Source: Comamonadaceae bacterium (GTDB lineage Bacteria; Pseudomonadota; Gammaproteobacteria; Burkholderiales; Burkholderiaceae_C). From it: a DNA stretch of 64,000 nucleotides. The notes below the pieces were generated by a model that made no database searches, was not told the DNA's origin, and was given only the letters and a program-made list of their open reading frames with translations. Position numbers and translations under genes: made by a program. Positions 46,849 to 55,546 of the stretch are shown here, piece by piece (within the stretch, counting starts at the first letter, position 1; each line of letters opens with the position of its first letter). The stretch covers positions 1 through 64,000 of the forward strand of contig CANFPJ010000002.1 in the NCBI GenBank assembly GCA_947448885.1, in the 5' to 3' direction.

Positions 46849-47645
46849 GCATGGCCACCACTGCCCCCTTGTTGAATGCCTTGGTCGAGGCCATGCGCAC
46901 GCGGCGCATTGAAGTCATCGACCTGACCCAAACCCTGACCCCTGACTTTCCGCAAATTGCCCTGCCGCCCGAGATGGGCCAGTGCTGGCCGTTTCGCATC
47001 GAAGAGGCATCGCATTACGATGCGCGCGGCCCGGGTTGGTACTGGAACAACTTTTCCTGTGGCGAGCACACCGGCACCCACTTCGACGCGCCCATCCATT
47101 GGATCTCTGGGCGCGACCTGCCGAACAATGCCGTTGACACCATTCCGGTGCAGCACTTTGTGGCCCCGGCTTGCGTGGTCGATTGCTCGGCCCAGGTGGC
47201 ACAAAACCCCGACTACCTGTTGACGGTGGACGATTTGTTGGCCTTTGAGGCCCAGCATGGCCGCATCCCCGCCGGTGCTTGGTTGCTCATGCGCACCGAT
47301 TGGTCGCAGCGCAGCGACCCCGAGGCCTACCAAAATTTTGACGAAACCGGCCAGCACACCCCCGGCCCCAGCACCGAAGCCGTGCGCTTTTTGGTCGATC
47401 AGCGCGACGTCTTGGGTTTTGGTTCCGAGGCCATTGGCACCGATGCCGGTCAGGGCTATCACCTGCGTCCCCCTTATCCCTGCCACTACTACATGCACGG
47501 TGCGGGCCGCTATGGCTTGCAGTGCTTGGCCAATTTGGACCGATTGCCCCCCACAGGCGCGGTGATTTTGAGCCCGCCCTTGAAGATTCAAAAAGGCAGT
47601 GGCAGCCCCTTGCGGGTGTTGGCCTTGGTGGAGCACGCCGCGTGA
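46845..47645 (+). CDS. Cyclase-family metal hydrolase (kynurenine formamidase / isatin hydrolase-like)
   Basis: VIDLTQTLTPDFPQI; SCGEHTGTHFDAPIHWISGRDLPNNAVDTIP. Confidence 0.85.
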   Translation: MSMATTAPLLNALVEAMRTRRIEVIDLTQTLTPDFPQIALPPEMGQCWPFRIEEASHYDARGPGWYWNNFSCGEHTGTHFDAPIHWISGRDLPNNAVDTIPVQHFVAPACVVDCSAQVAQNPDYLLTVDDLLAFEAQHGRIPAGAWLLMRTDWSQRSDPEAYQNFDETGQHTPGPSTEAVRFLVDQRDVLGFGSEAIGTDAGQGYHLRPPYPCHYYMHGAGRYGLQCLANLDRLPPTGAVILSPPLKIQKGSGSPLRVLALVEHAA

Positions 47646-48391
47646 GCCACGCCCCGGCACCGGGTTGGCGACAGGTGGCCTTGGTCAGTGGCGGCAGCGC
47701 CGGCATTGGGCGCGCCGTGTGCGAACAGCTGTTGGCGCAAGGCTGCGAGGTGGTGTCGCTGGACATCCAAGCCCCAGGCTGGCAGCACCCCCACTTGCAT
47801 GCGGTGCAGGTGGATTTGCTGGACCGCGAAGCCACCGCGCAAGCCCTGCAGCAAGTGGTGCAGGCGTGGCCCATCAACACCGTGGTGCACAACGCGGGGT
47901 TGATCCGCGCCGCCTTGCTGCCCGATGTGCGCCTGAGCGACTTGGACGATTTGACCCAACTGCACTTGGCCTGCGCCATCCAAATGGTGCAAGCGGCCTT
48001 GCCCACCATGCAGGCACAACAATTTGGCCGGGTGGTGCTGTTGTCATCGCGCGCGGCGGTGGGCCTGGCCACCCGCAGTGCCTATTCGGCCACCAAGGCC
48101 GGTCTGATGGGCATGGCCCGCACCTGGGCATTGGAGTTGGGCCCACAGGGCATCACTGTGAATGTGATTGCGCCTGGCCCCATCCGCAGCACAGCCATGT
48201 TCCACGATGTGGTGCCTGCGGGCAGCGACAAAGAGGCGCAATTGGCCGCGTCCTTGCCCGTGCGCCGCTTGGGAGAGCCCGCCGATGTGGCCCGTACCGC
48301 CGGTTTTTTTGCCCAGCCCGACAGCGGCTTCATCACCGGCCAGGTTTTGTACGTTTGTGGGGGTGCCAGCGTGGGGAGTTTGAATTTGTGA
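47642..48391 (+). CDS. SDR family oxidoreductase (GTG start)
   Basis: ALVSGGSAGIGRAVCE, AYSATKAGLMGMARTWALEL; overlaps upstream stop. Confidence 0.85.
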   Translation: MSHAPAPGWRQVALVSGGSAGIGRAVCEQLLAQGCEVVSLDIQAPGWQHPHLHAVQVDLLDREATAQALQQVVQAWPINTVVHNAGLIRAALLPDVRLSDLDDLTQLHLACAIQMVQAALPTMQAQQFGRVVLLSSRAAVGLATRSAYSATKAGLMGMARTWALELGPQGITVNVIAPGPIRSTAMFHDVVPAGSDKEAQLAASLPVRRLGEPADVARTAGFFAQPDSGFITGQVLYVCGGASVGSLNL

Positions 48392-48431
48392 TGGGTTGGC
48401 TGGGCGCCTCATGGATGAAAAAGCGCACAGG

Positions 48432-48452
48432 GGGAATCCCTGAGGGTTTCCC
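48432..48452. promoter_or_regulatory. Near-palindrome GGGAATCCCTGAGGGTTTCCC upstream of the ABC substrate-binding gene
   Basis: 21-bp imperfect inverted repeat in the 142-bp gap before 48534. Confidence 0.5.
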
Positions 48453-48533
48453 TCGTCGCTCAAGCGACAATGTGGGGTTTTGGATATTTGCCGGTTCTTC
48501 AGGGATCGGCCTTGTTGTTTTAAAGGAGTGATC

Positions 48534-49721
48534 ATGCGCACATCAAAATCGGGCCGTTTGCTGGCCTTGTCTTTGGCCAGCTTGCTGGCCGCTTCCCTGG
48601 TACAGGCCGCTGACAAGGTCAAGGTCGGGTTTGTCAGCACCTTGTCGGGCCCCAATGGCGCATTGGGCGCAGAGATTCGCGATGCCTTCAACTTGGCGGT
48701 CAAGCTCAATGGCGGCAAGCTCGGGGGTTTGCCCGCCGAGGTGTTGATTGGCGACGACCAGTTCAAGCCCGATGTGGGCAAGCAACTGTTTGAGCGCTAT
48801 GTCAAGCGTGACAAGGTCGACTTCATGACCGGTGTGGTGTTCTCCAACATCATGTTGGCGGGTTTGCCCGAGGCCGTGGGCGAAAAAACCTTTTACCTGA
48901 GCCCCAACGCCGCACCATCGCCCATCGCCGGCAAAGAGTGCACCCCTTATTTCTTTGCCGTGTCTTGGCCCAATGATGCCTATCACGAGGCCGCTGGTCA
49001 GTACGCCACCACCAAAGGCTTCAAGTCGGCTTATTTGGTCGCCCCCAATTACCAAGCGGGCAAAGACTCCTTGGCCGGTTTCAAGCGTTACTACAAAGGC
49101 AAGGTGGCCGCTGAGGTCTACACCAAGCTGGGCCAATTGGATTACTCGGCAGAGTTGGCCGAAATCCGCGCCGCCAAACCCGACGTGCTGTATTTCTTCT
49201 TGCCCGGGGGCATGGGCATCAACTTCATCAAGCAGTTTGTCGCCGCCGGTTTGAACAAAGACACCAAGCTGGTGTTGCCTGGCTTTGGCTCTGACCAAGA
49301 CATCATCCGCAGCGTGGGTGACGAAATGCTGGGCATCAACGACACCGCCCACTGGGGCTTGGACTTGAACAACGCGGCCAACAAAAAGTTTGTGGCCGAG
49401 TTTGAAAAAGAATACAAGCGCTTGCCCACCGTCTACGCCGCCCAAGGCTATGACACGGCTTTGTTGATCGATGCAGCCGTGCGTGGTGCCAAAGGCAACT
49501 TGGAAGACAAAGAAGCCCTGCGCCGCCACATCAAAGAGGCCAAGTTTGAATCGGTGCGCGGTGCCTTCAAGTTCAACACCAACCAGTACCCGATCCAAAA
49601 CTACTATTTGCGCGAAGTGCAAAAAGACGCGCAGGGTCGCTTGGTCAACAAGATCGTTTCGCAAACCCCCGTGTTGGCCAACCATGGCGACGCTTACGTG
49701 CAAGATTGCCCCATGAAATAA
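48534..49721 (+). CDS. Branched-chain amino acid-type ABC transporter substrate-binding protein (LivK-like)
   Basis: Signal peptide; KVKVGFVSTLSGPNGALGAEIRDAFNLAVKLNGGKLGGLPAEVLIGDDQ. Confidence 0.88.
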   Translation: MRTSKSGRLLALSLASLLAASLVQAADKVKVGFVSTLSGPNGALGAEIRDAFNLAVKLNGGKLGGLPAEVLIGDDQFKPDVGKQLFERYVKRDKVDFMTGVVFSNIMLAGLPEAVGEKTFYLSPNAAPSPIAGKECTPYFFAVSWPNDAYHEAAGQYATTKGFKSAYLVAPNYQAGKDSLAGFKRYYKGKVAAEVYTKLGQLDYSAELAEIRAAKPDVLYFFLPGGMGINFIKQFVAAGLNKDTKLVLPGFGSDQDIIRSVGDEMLGINDTAHWGLDLNNAANKKFVAEFEKEYKRLPTVYAAQGYDTALLIDAAVRGAKGNLEDKEALRRHIKEAKFESVRGAFKFNTNQYPIQNYYLREVQKDAQGRLVNKIVSQTPVLANHGDAYVQDCPMK

Positions 49722-49745
49722 GCGCTGGGGCGCTGCCACCCAGAA

Positions 49746-49776
49746 GCCCCGCCACACCGTGGTGGGGCATTTTTTG
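49746..49776 (+). terminator. Rho-independent terminator-like hairpin
   Basis: GCCCCGCCAC-ACC-GTGGTGGGGC followed by A and TTTTTT. Confidence 0.75.
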
Positions 49777-49798
49777 TTTTTGACCGGTACGCGCGTGC

Positions 49799-50716
49799 AT
49801 GACCTGGATTTTGTTTCTTGAACAAAGCCTCAACGGGCTGCAGTTTGGTTTGATGTTGTTTTTGCTGGCCTCGGGCTTGACCCTGGTGTTTGGCATCATG
49901 GACATGATCAACTTGGCCCATGGTGCTTTGTACATGGTGGGTGCCTTTTTGGCCGCCTGGTTGGTGGACTTGACGCATTCATTTTTATGGGGCGTCTTGC
50001 TGGCCGTGCCCCTGACGGCGGCGTTTGGCATGGTGCTCGAATCCACGCTGCTGCGCAGCCTGTACCGGCGCGATCACATGTCGCAGGTGCTGGCCACCTT
50101 TGCCCTGATTCTGATCATCAACGAAGCGGTGCGCATGATTTGGGGCAGCGATTTGGCCTTGTCAGCACCCGCGGCTTTGTCGGGCCCGGTGGAGCTGTTG
50201 CCCGGCTTGAAATACCCCAGCTACCGCTTGGTCATCATTGGCGTGGGCTTGGCCTTGGCCTTGTTTTTGTACCTGGTGGTGACCCAAACCCGCATGGGCG
50301 CTTGGGTGCGTGCGGGGGCCTCCAACCGCGACATGGCCATGGCCATGGGCATCAACATCCAGCGCTTGTTCACCCTGGTGTTTGGTTTGGGCGCGGCCAT
50401 GTGCGCGGTCGCCGGCGCCATGCTCGGGCCTTTGTTGGCGGTCCAAGTGGGCATGGGTGAGAGCATTTTGATCTTGGCTTTTGTGGTCATTGTGATTGGC
50501 GGAATTGGGTCCATTTGGGGGGCTTTTGTGGGCTCTTTGTTGGTCGGTTTTGTCGACACCTTTGGCCGCACCTTGTTGCCGCACCTGTTTCGCGAAATCT
50601 TTCCGCCGCAAGTCGCGGCCACCGCTGGTCCGGCAGCCGCATCGATCATGGTTTACCTGTTGATGGCGGTGGTGTTGTTCATCCGCCCCCAGGGCTTGTT
50701 CTCGCGCAAATCATGA
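49799..50716 (+). CDS. ABC transporter permease (LivH-like)
   Basis: LEQSLNGLQFGLMLFLLASGLTLVFGIMDMINLAHGALYMVGAF. Confidence 0.9.
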   Translation: MTWILFLEQSLNGLQFGLMLFLLASGLTLVFGIMDMINLAHGALYMVGAFLAAWLVDLTHSFLWGVLLAVPLTAAFGMVLESTLLRSLYRRDHMSQVLATFALILIINEAVRMIWGSDLALSAPAALSGPVELLPGLKYPSYRLVIIGVGLALALFLYLVVTQTRMGAWVRAGASNRDMAMAMGINIQRLFTLVFGLGAAMCAVAGAMLGPLLAVQVGMGESILILAFVVIVIGGIGSIWGAFVGSLLVGFVDTFGRTLLPHLFREIFPPQVAATAGPAAASIMVYLLMAVVLFIRPQGLFSRKS

Positions 50717-51687
50717 GCGCCCACACCATGACGTCGACCCGCTCCACCCCGGCCTGGGCTTGGTGGGTGCTCATCGCATTGGCCGTGGGTTTGGGCTGGG
50801 TGATGCAAGCGCAAGGCCAAAGTTTTTACTTGTCCATGCTCAGCCGCATGATGATTTACGGCCTGGCCGCTTGCAGCTTGAACCTGATCTTGGGCTATGG
50901 CGGCTTGGTGTCGTTTGGTCACGCCGCATTTGTGGGCATCGGCGCCTACACCGTGGGCATCTTGATCACCGAGGGGGTGCCCAGTGGCTGGATTGGTTTT
51001 CCGGCTGCGATGTTGGTCTCGGCCCTGTTTGCGGCCTTGATCGGGGCCATTTCGCTGCGCACCCGGGGCGTTTACTTCATCATGATCACCTTGGCCTTTG
51101 CGCAAATGGTGTATTACCTGGTCAACTCGATCAAGGCCTATGGTGGCGACGAGGGATTGAACATCCGCATGCGCTCCGATTTCGGCTTTGGGCTGAACTT
51201 GAAAAATGACTTGGCTTTTTATTACCTGGTGCTGCTGTGCCTGGTGCTCAGCCTGTGGTTCATGCACCGCTTGATGCATTCACGTTTTGGTCGGGTGGTG
51301 TTGGCCCAGCGCGATGACGATGTGCGCACCGAGGCATTGGGTTTTGCGGTCTACCGCTACCAAATGGTTTTGTTTGTGCTCGCTGGCGCCCTGGGCGGTT
51401 TGTCGGGGGCGTTGATGGTCAATCAGCAAAACTACGTCAACCCGAATTTGATGCACTGGACCCAGTCGGGTGTGCTGATGGTGATGGTCATCTTGGGCGG
51501 CGTGGGAACATTGGCCGGTGGTTTGTGGGGGGCATTGTTGTTGCTGACCTTGGAAGACGTGTTCGCCGAATACACCGTGCATTGGCAGTTTTATGTGGGT
51601 TGGATTTTGCTGGCCGTGGTGCTGATGGCGCCGCAAGGTCTGGCCGGTTTGTTCCAGCGCCGCCACAAGGGGGTGGGTCATGGCTGA
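50713..51687 (+). CDS. ABC transporter permease (LivM-like)
   Basis: CSLNLILGYGGLVSFGHAAFVGIGAYTVGI; overlaps livH-like stop. Confidence 0.9.
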   Translation: MSAHTMTSTRSTPAWAWWVLIALAVGLGWVMQAQGQSFYLSMLSRMMIYGLAACSLNLILGYGGLVSFGHAAFVGIGAYTVGILITEGVPSGWIGFPAAMLVSALFAALIGAISLRTRGVYFIMITLAFAQMVYYLVNSIKAYGGDEGLNIRMRSDFGFGLNLKNDLAFYYLVLLCLVLSLWFMHRLMHSRFGRVVLAQRDDDVRTEALGFAVYRYQMVLFVLAGALGGLSGALMVNQQNYVNPNLMHWTQSGVLMVMVILGGVGTLAGGLWGALLLLTLEDVFAEYTVHWQFYVGWILLAVVLMAPQGLAGLFQRRHKGVGHG

Positions 51688-52435
51688 GCCGGTGTTGCAG
51701 GTCAAATCTTTGGTCAAGCACTTCGGCGCTCTGTGCGCCACCGACCATGTCAGCCTGGATGTGCGGGCGGGTGAAATCCATGCCCTGATCGGTCCCAACG
51801 GAGCGGGCAAAACCAGTTTGGTGGCGCAACTCTCGGGCTTGCTCGCCAGCGACTCGGGCCAAGTGGTGTTCATGAACCAAGACATCACCGCGTTGAGCGC
51901 CCATCAGCGGGTGCGCCGGGGCTTGGTGCGTTCGTTCCAAATCACCCGCTTGTTCAAGTCGTTCACCGTGCGCGACAACGTCGCTTTGGCGGTGCAAGCG
52001 CGCACCGGCAACCCCTTCTCATTTTGGAAGCCGGTGGCGGCCGAACGGGCCCTGCACGATGAAGCCCAGGCCATCTTGCAGGAGATTGGTTTGGCCGAGC
52101 GTGCCGACGAACTGGCCCAGAACTTGTCGCATGGTGAGCAGCGGGTGCTGGAGGTGGGGTTGGCCATGGCCACCGCCCCCCAATTGCTGCTGCTCGACGA
52201 GCCCATGGCCGGCACCGGCCCCGAAGAGTCCCAGCGCATCGTGGATTTGATCGCGGGCTTGAAAAGCCGCGTGGCGATTTTGCTGGTCGAGCACGACATG
52301 GACGCGGTGTTTCGTTTGGCCGATCGCATCTCGGTGTTGGTCAATGGGGCGGTGATTGCCTGTGGCGAGCCCCAGGCGATCCGACATGACCCGACGGTGA
52401 TCGCCGCGTATTTGGGTGAGGAGCACAGCGCATGA
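51680..52435 (+). CDS. ABC transporter ATP-binding protein (LivG-like)
   Basis: Walker A GPNGAGKTS, signature LSHGEQR, Walker B LLLLDEPMAG. Confidence 0.93.
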   Translation: MAEPVLQVKSLVKHFGALCATDHVSLDVRAGEIHALIGPNGAGKTSLVAQLSGLLASDSGQVVFMNQDITALSAHQRVRRGLVRSFQITRLFKSFTVRDNVALAVQARTGNPFSFWKPVAAERALHDEAQAILQEIGLAERADELAQNLSHGEQRVLEVGLAMATAPQLLLLDEPMAGTGPEESQRIVDLIAGLKSRVAILLVEHDMDAVFRLADRISVLVNGAVIACGEPQAIRHDPTVIAAYLGEEHSA

Positions 52436-53145
52436 GTGCGGTTTTGTTGCAAGCCCAAGGTTTGCGTGCGGCTTATGGCGCCAGCCAGGTGTTGTTTGGC
52501 ATCGACTTTGAAATCCGTGCCGGTGAGGTCATGGGCTTGCTCGGGCGCAATGGCATGGGCAAAACCACCTTGATCCGCAACTTGCTGGGGATGAAAAGCC
52601 CGCAAGCGGGCAGCGTGCGTTTTGAAGGCACGGAGATCACCGGCCACAGCAGCGACCGGATTGCCCGTTTGGGCTTGGCCGTGGTGCCCGAGGGCCGCCA
52701 GGTGTTCCCCAACTTGAGCGTGGACGAGCACTTGACCGCCTTTGCCGCACGGCGCAATGGCGCCGCGCAGCCGTGGACGCCCGCGTCGGTGTATGCCTTG
52801 TTCCCGCGCTTGGCCGAGCGCAAAAAGAACATGGGCAACCAACTCTCAGGCGGCGAGCAGCAAATGCTGGCGATTGGCCGTGCACTGGTGACCAACCCCA
52901 AGCTGTTGATCTTGGACGAGGCCACCGAAGGCCTGGCCCCGCTGATCCGCGAGGAAATTTGGCAATGCCTGACGCGCTTGCGCCAAGCCGGTCAAACCTT
53001 GGTGGTGGTGGACAAGTACGTCAACCGCTTGGTGCAAATCGCCGATCGCCATTTGATTTTGGAGCGCGGCAGCGTGGCTTGGCAAGGCAGCTCGGCCGAG
53101 CTCGACCAAGACCGCAGCCTGTGGCACCGTTACCTCGGCGTGTGA
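52432..53145 (+). CDS. ABC transporter ATP-binding protein (LivF-like)
   Basis: Walker A GRNGMGKTT, signature LSGGEQQ, LLILDEATEGLAP. Confidence 0.93.
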   Translation: MSAVLLQAQGLRAAYGASQVLFGIDFEIRAGEVMGLLGRNGMGKTTLIRNLLGMKSPQAGSVRFEGTEITGHSSDRIARLGLAVVPEGRQVFPNLSVDEHLTAFAARRNGAAQPWTPASVYALFPRLAERKKNMGNQLSGGEQQMLAIGRALVTNPKLLILDEATEGLAPLIREEIWQCLTRLRQAGQTLVVVDKYVNRLVQIADRHLILERGSVAWQGSSAELDQDRSLWHRYLGV

Positions 53146-53199
53146 GTCGGGGCTGACGCGCCCGTTGGTCGACCCCCCCTGGCACCGACGGTCTGCGCC

Positions 53200-54105
53200 T
53201 CAAGCAAAGTGGCGTTGCGCCACCGCTTTCAATTGCGTTTGCAGGCTCAGGCCAGCCGCACTGCGTGAACCACTTCGCCGGCGGGTGATGCCCACCCGGC
53301 GCGCCCAATCGGTACCGGCCACGGGCAAGGCCATGAGCTGGCCAGCTTGCGCCTCCCAGTGGATCAGCTCTTGGGGGATGAAGGTCAAGGCATCGCTTTG
53401 CATCACCAGGGCCTTCATCAAGGCGGTGGAGGTGGTTTCAATGCGCGCGCTGGGCGGGGTGAGGTCGTGGGCCAAGAAAAAATCTTCAAACGCCAAGCGT
53501 TCAAGCTCACGCTGTCGTGGCAATATCCAGGTTTGGTGGGTCAGCTCGCTGGCCCCGACTTGGCGCCGCTGAGCCAAGGGGTGGCCGGTTCGGGCCACCA
53601 CCACCGCGGTTTCGGTGAACAAGGTTTCGTGCACCAAGTCCGCATCGCTGGCGCGTGCCGGCACCGATGACAAGGCGAAATCAACCTCGCCGTTTTTGAC
53701 CCAGGGCATCAGCGATTCGTTCAGGCCATACAACACCGTCACTTTGAGCTCGGGGTGGTTTTGTTGCCAAGCCATCAAGGCCTGGGGCAGCAAGCGGTTG
53801 GCTTCGGTGGGGCCGCAGCCAACGATCACATGGCCGCGCTGCGAACCCTTGAGTGCGTCAATTTCGCCGAGCGCATGGCGCAACTCGGCCTCGACCACTT
53901 GGCCATGCTGCATCAAGGCTTGCCCGTAAGGGGTGGGGCTGACCCCAAAGCGGCCGCGCTCGAGCAAGGGCACGCCCAGCGACTTTTCCAGCGCCTTGAT
54001 GCTTTTGGACAGCGCGGGTTGCGACACCTCCAGCTCGGCGGCGGCCTCGGTCAGGCTGCCGCAGCGCACGGCAGCGAGGAAAAACTGCACTTTTCGATAA
54101 TCCAT
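53200..54105 (-). CDS. LysR-family transcriptional regulator
   Basis: MDYRKVQFFLAAVRCGSLTEAAAELEVSQPALSKSIKALEKSLGVPLLERG. Confidence 0.92.
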   Translation of the reverse strand: MDYRKVQFFLAAVRCGSLTEAAAELEVSQPALSKSIKALEKSLGVPLLERGRFGVSPTPYGQALMQHGQVVEAELRHALGEIDALKGSQRGHVIVGCGPTEANRLLPQALMAWQQNHPELKVTVLYGLNESLMPWVKNGEVDFALSSVPARASDADLVHETLFTETAVVVARTGHPLAQRRQVGASELTHQTWILPRQRELERLAFEDFFLAHDLTPPSARIETTSTALMKALVMQSDALTFIPQELIHWEAQAGQLMALPVAGTDWARRVGITRRRSGSRSAAGLSLQTQLKAVAQRHFA

Positions 54106-54207
54106 AACCAATGGTAATGTAAAAAGCATGGAAAGTTGTAGGTGCTGCGCGCTGGCTTTGCTACCTTCGCGTTTGCTATCAACCCTTGCGTTCTTTTCGG
54201 AGATGCC

Positions 54208-55533
54208 ATGACCGCTATTGACCTGGACCACTTGGTCCAACCCGACCGTGTGCACCGCAGCGTGTACACCGACCAGGCCTTGTTTGACCTGGAGATGGAA
54301 CACATGTTTGAAAAGACGTGGGTCTACTGTGGCCACGAGTCCCAGGTCAAGGCGATGGGCGATTACCACACGCTGCACATTGGGCGCCAGCCCATGGTGA
54401 TGGTGCGCGACCGCGATCAATCCATCCGCGTGCTCTACAACCGCTGCCCGCACCGGGGCGTGCAACTGTGCGGCACCCACAGCGGCAACACCGGTTCGGG
54501 CTTCGTTTGTCCCTACCATGCTTGGAGTTTCCATCTCAACGGACAAGTGCGAGCCATTCCCCTGGCCAAAGGTTATGACGGCACCCGCTTGAAACTGGAC
54601 GACCCGCAAGCCAGCATGGTGCCGGCTGCCCGCGTCGACAGTTACCGGGGCTTTGTGTTTGCCAGCCTGAGCGCTGAAGGCCCGAGCTTGCTGGAATTTT
54701 TGGGCGAGGCCAAGGTGGCGTTTGATGACATGTGCGACCGCTCACCGGTGGGCGAGGTCGAGGTGGTGCCGGTGTGCCACCGGGTGGTGCAGCACTCCAA
54801 CTGGAAGTTCTTCATGGAGAACCAGTTGGACGCCTTGCACCCCTCGGTCACCCACCAGTCCACCGGCGTGTCGGCGCGGCGCATTGAAGAGCGGGTCAAA
54901 AAGAGCCAAGGCTCGGCCCCGCTGTATTTCCATTACCTGTCGACATTTGCTTCGAGCTTTGACCAGTGGGATTCGGTGCAAACCGTCAATTTCCCCTACG
55001 GGCACGGCATTTTGAAGGCCTACATGGGCCTGCGCCCCACCGACCCCGACACCGTGGAATACGAGGGTTTGCTGAAGAAAGCCTATGGTGAAGAAAAGGC
55101 CGAGGAATACCTCTCGCGCAGCATTCACCATGTGCTCATCTACCCCTACCTGTCGGTGCAGTCGCCCTTGCAGCAATTGCGCTGCTTGCGCCCCATCGGT
55201 CCGGACAAAACCTTGTCAGAGATTTGGCACTTTCGGCTCAAGGGCGCGCCCGAGGCGATTTACCGCCGCGCCTTGTGGTACTTCAACCTGGTCAATTCAC
55301 CCGCCACCATGATCAATGCCGATGACTTGGAAAACTGGACCCGTGGCCAATGGGGCTTGCAGTCCAAGGGCGGCGAGTGGGTGAGCTTTCACCGCAACAT
55401 GGGCGGCGACACCGAGACCAACGGCGTGTCTTACTCCAACAACGGCACCTCTGAGGTCGTGATGCGCAACCAGTTCAAAGCCTGGCAGGCCTATATCCGT
55501 CCCGCGGTGCAAGCCGCGGTCAGCATTGCTTGA
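54208..55533 (+). CDS. Rieske aromatic-ring-hydroxylating oxygenase, alpha subunit (pair 3)
   Basis: CPHRGVQLCGTHSGNTGSGFVCPYH; MENQLDALHPSVTHQS. Confidence 0.89.
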   Translation: MTAIDLDHLVQPDRVHRSVYTDQALFDLEMEHMFEKTWVYCGHESQVKAMGDYHTLHIGRQPMVMVRDRDQSIRVLYNRCPHRGVQLCGTHSGNTGSGFVCPYHAWSFHLNGQVRAIPLAKGYDGTRLKLDDPQASMVPAARVDSYRGFVFASLSAEGPSLLEFLGEAKVAFDDMCDRSPVGEVEVVPVCHRVVQHSNWKFFMENQLDALHPSVTHQSTGVSARRIEERVKKSQGSAPLYFHYLSTFASSFDQWDSVQTVNFPYGHGILKAYMGLRPTDPDTVEYEGLLKKAYGEEKAEEYLSRSIHHVLIYPYLSVQSPLQQLRCLRPIGPDKTLSEIWHFRLKGAPEAIYRRALWYFNLVNSPATMINADDLENWTRGQWGLQSKGGEWVSFHRNMGGDTETNGVSYSNNGTSEVVMRNQFKAWQAYIRPAVQAAVSIA

Positions 55534-55546
55534 GGGAGCACACCAC

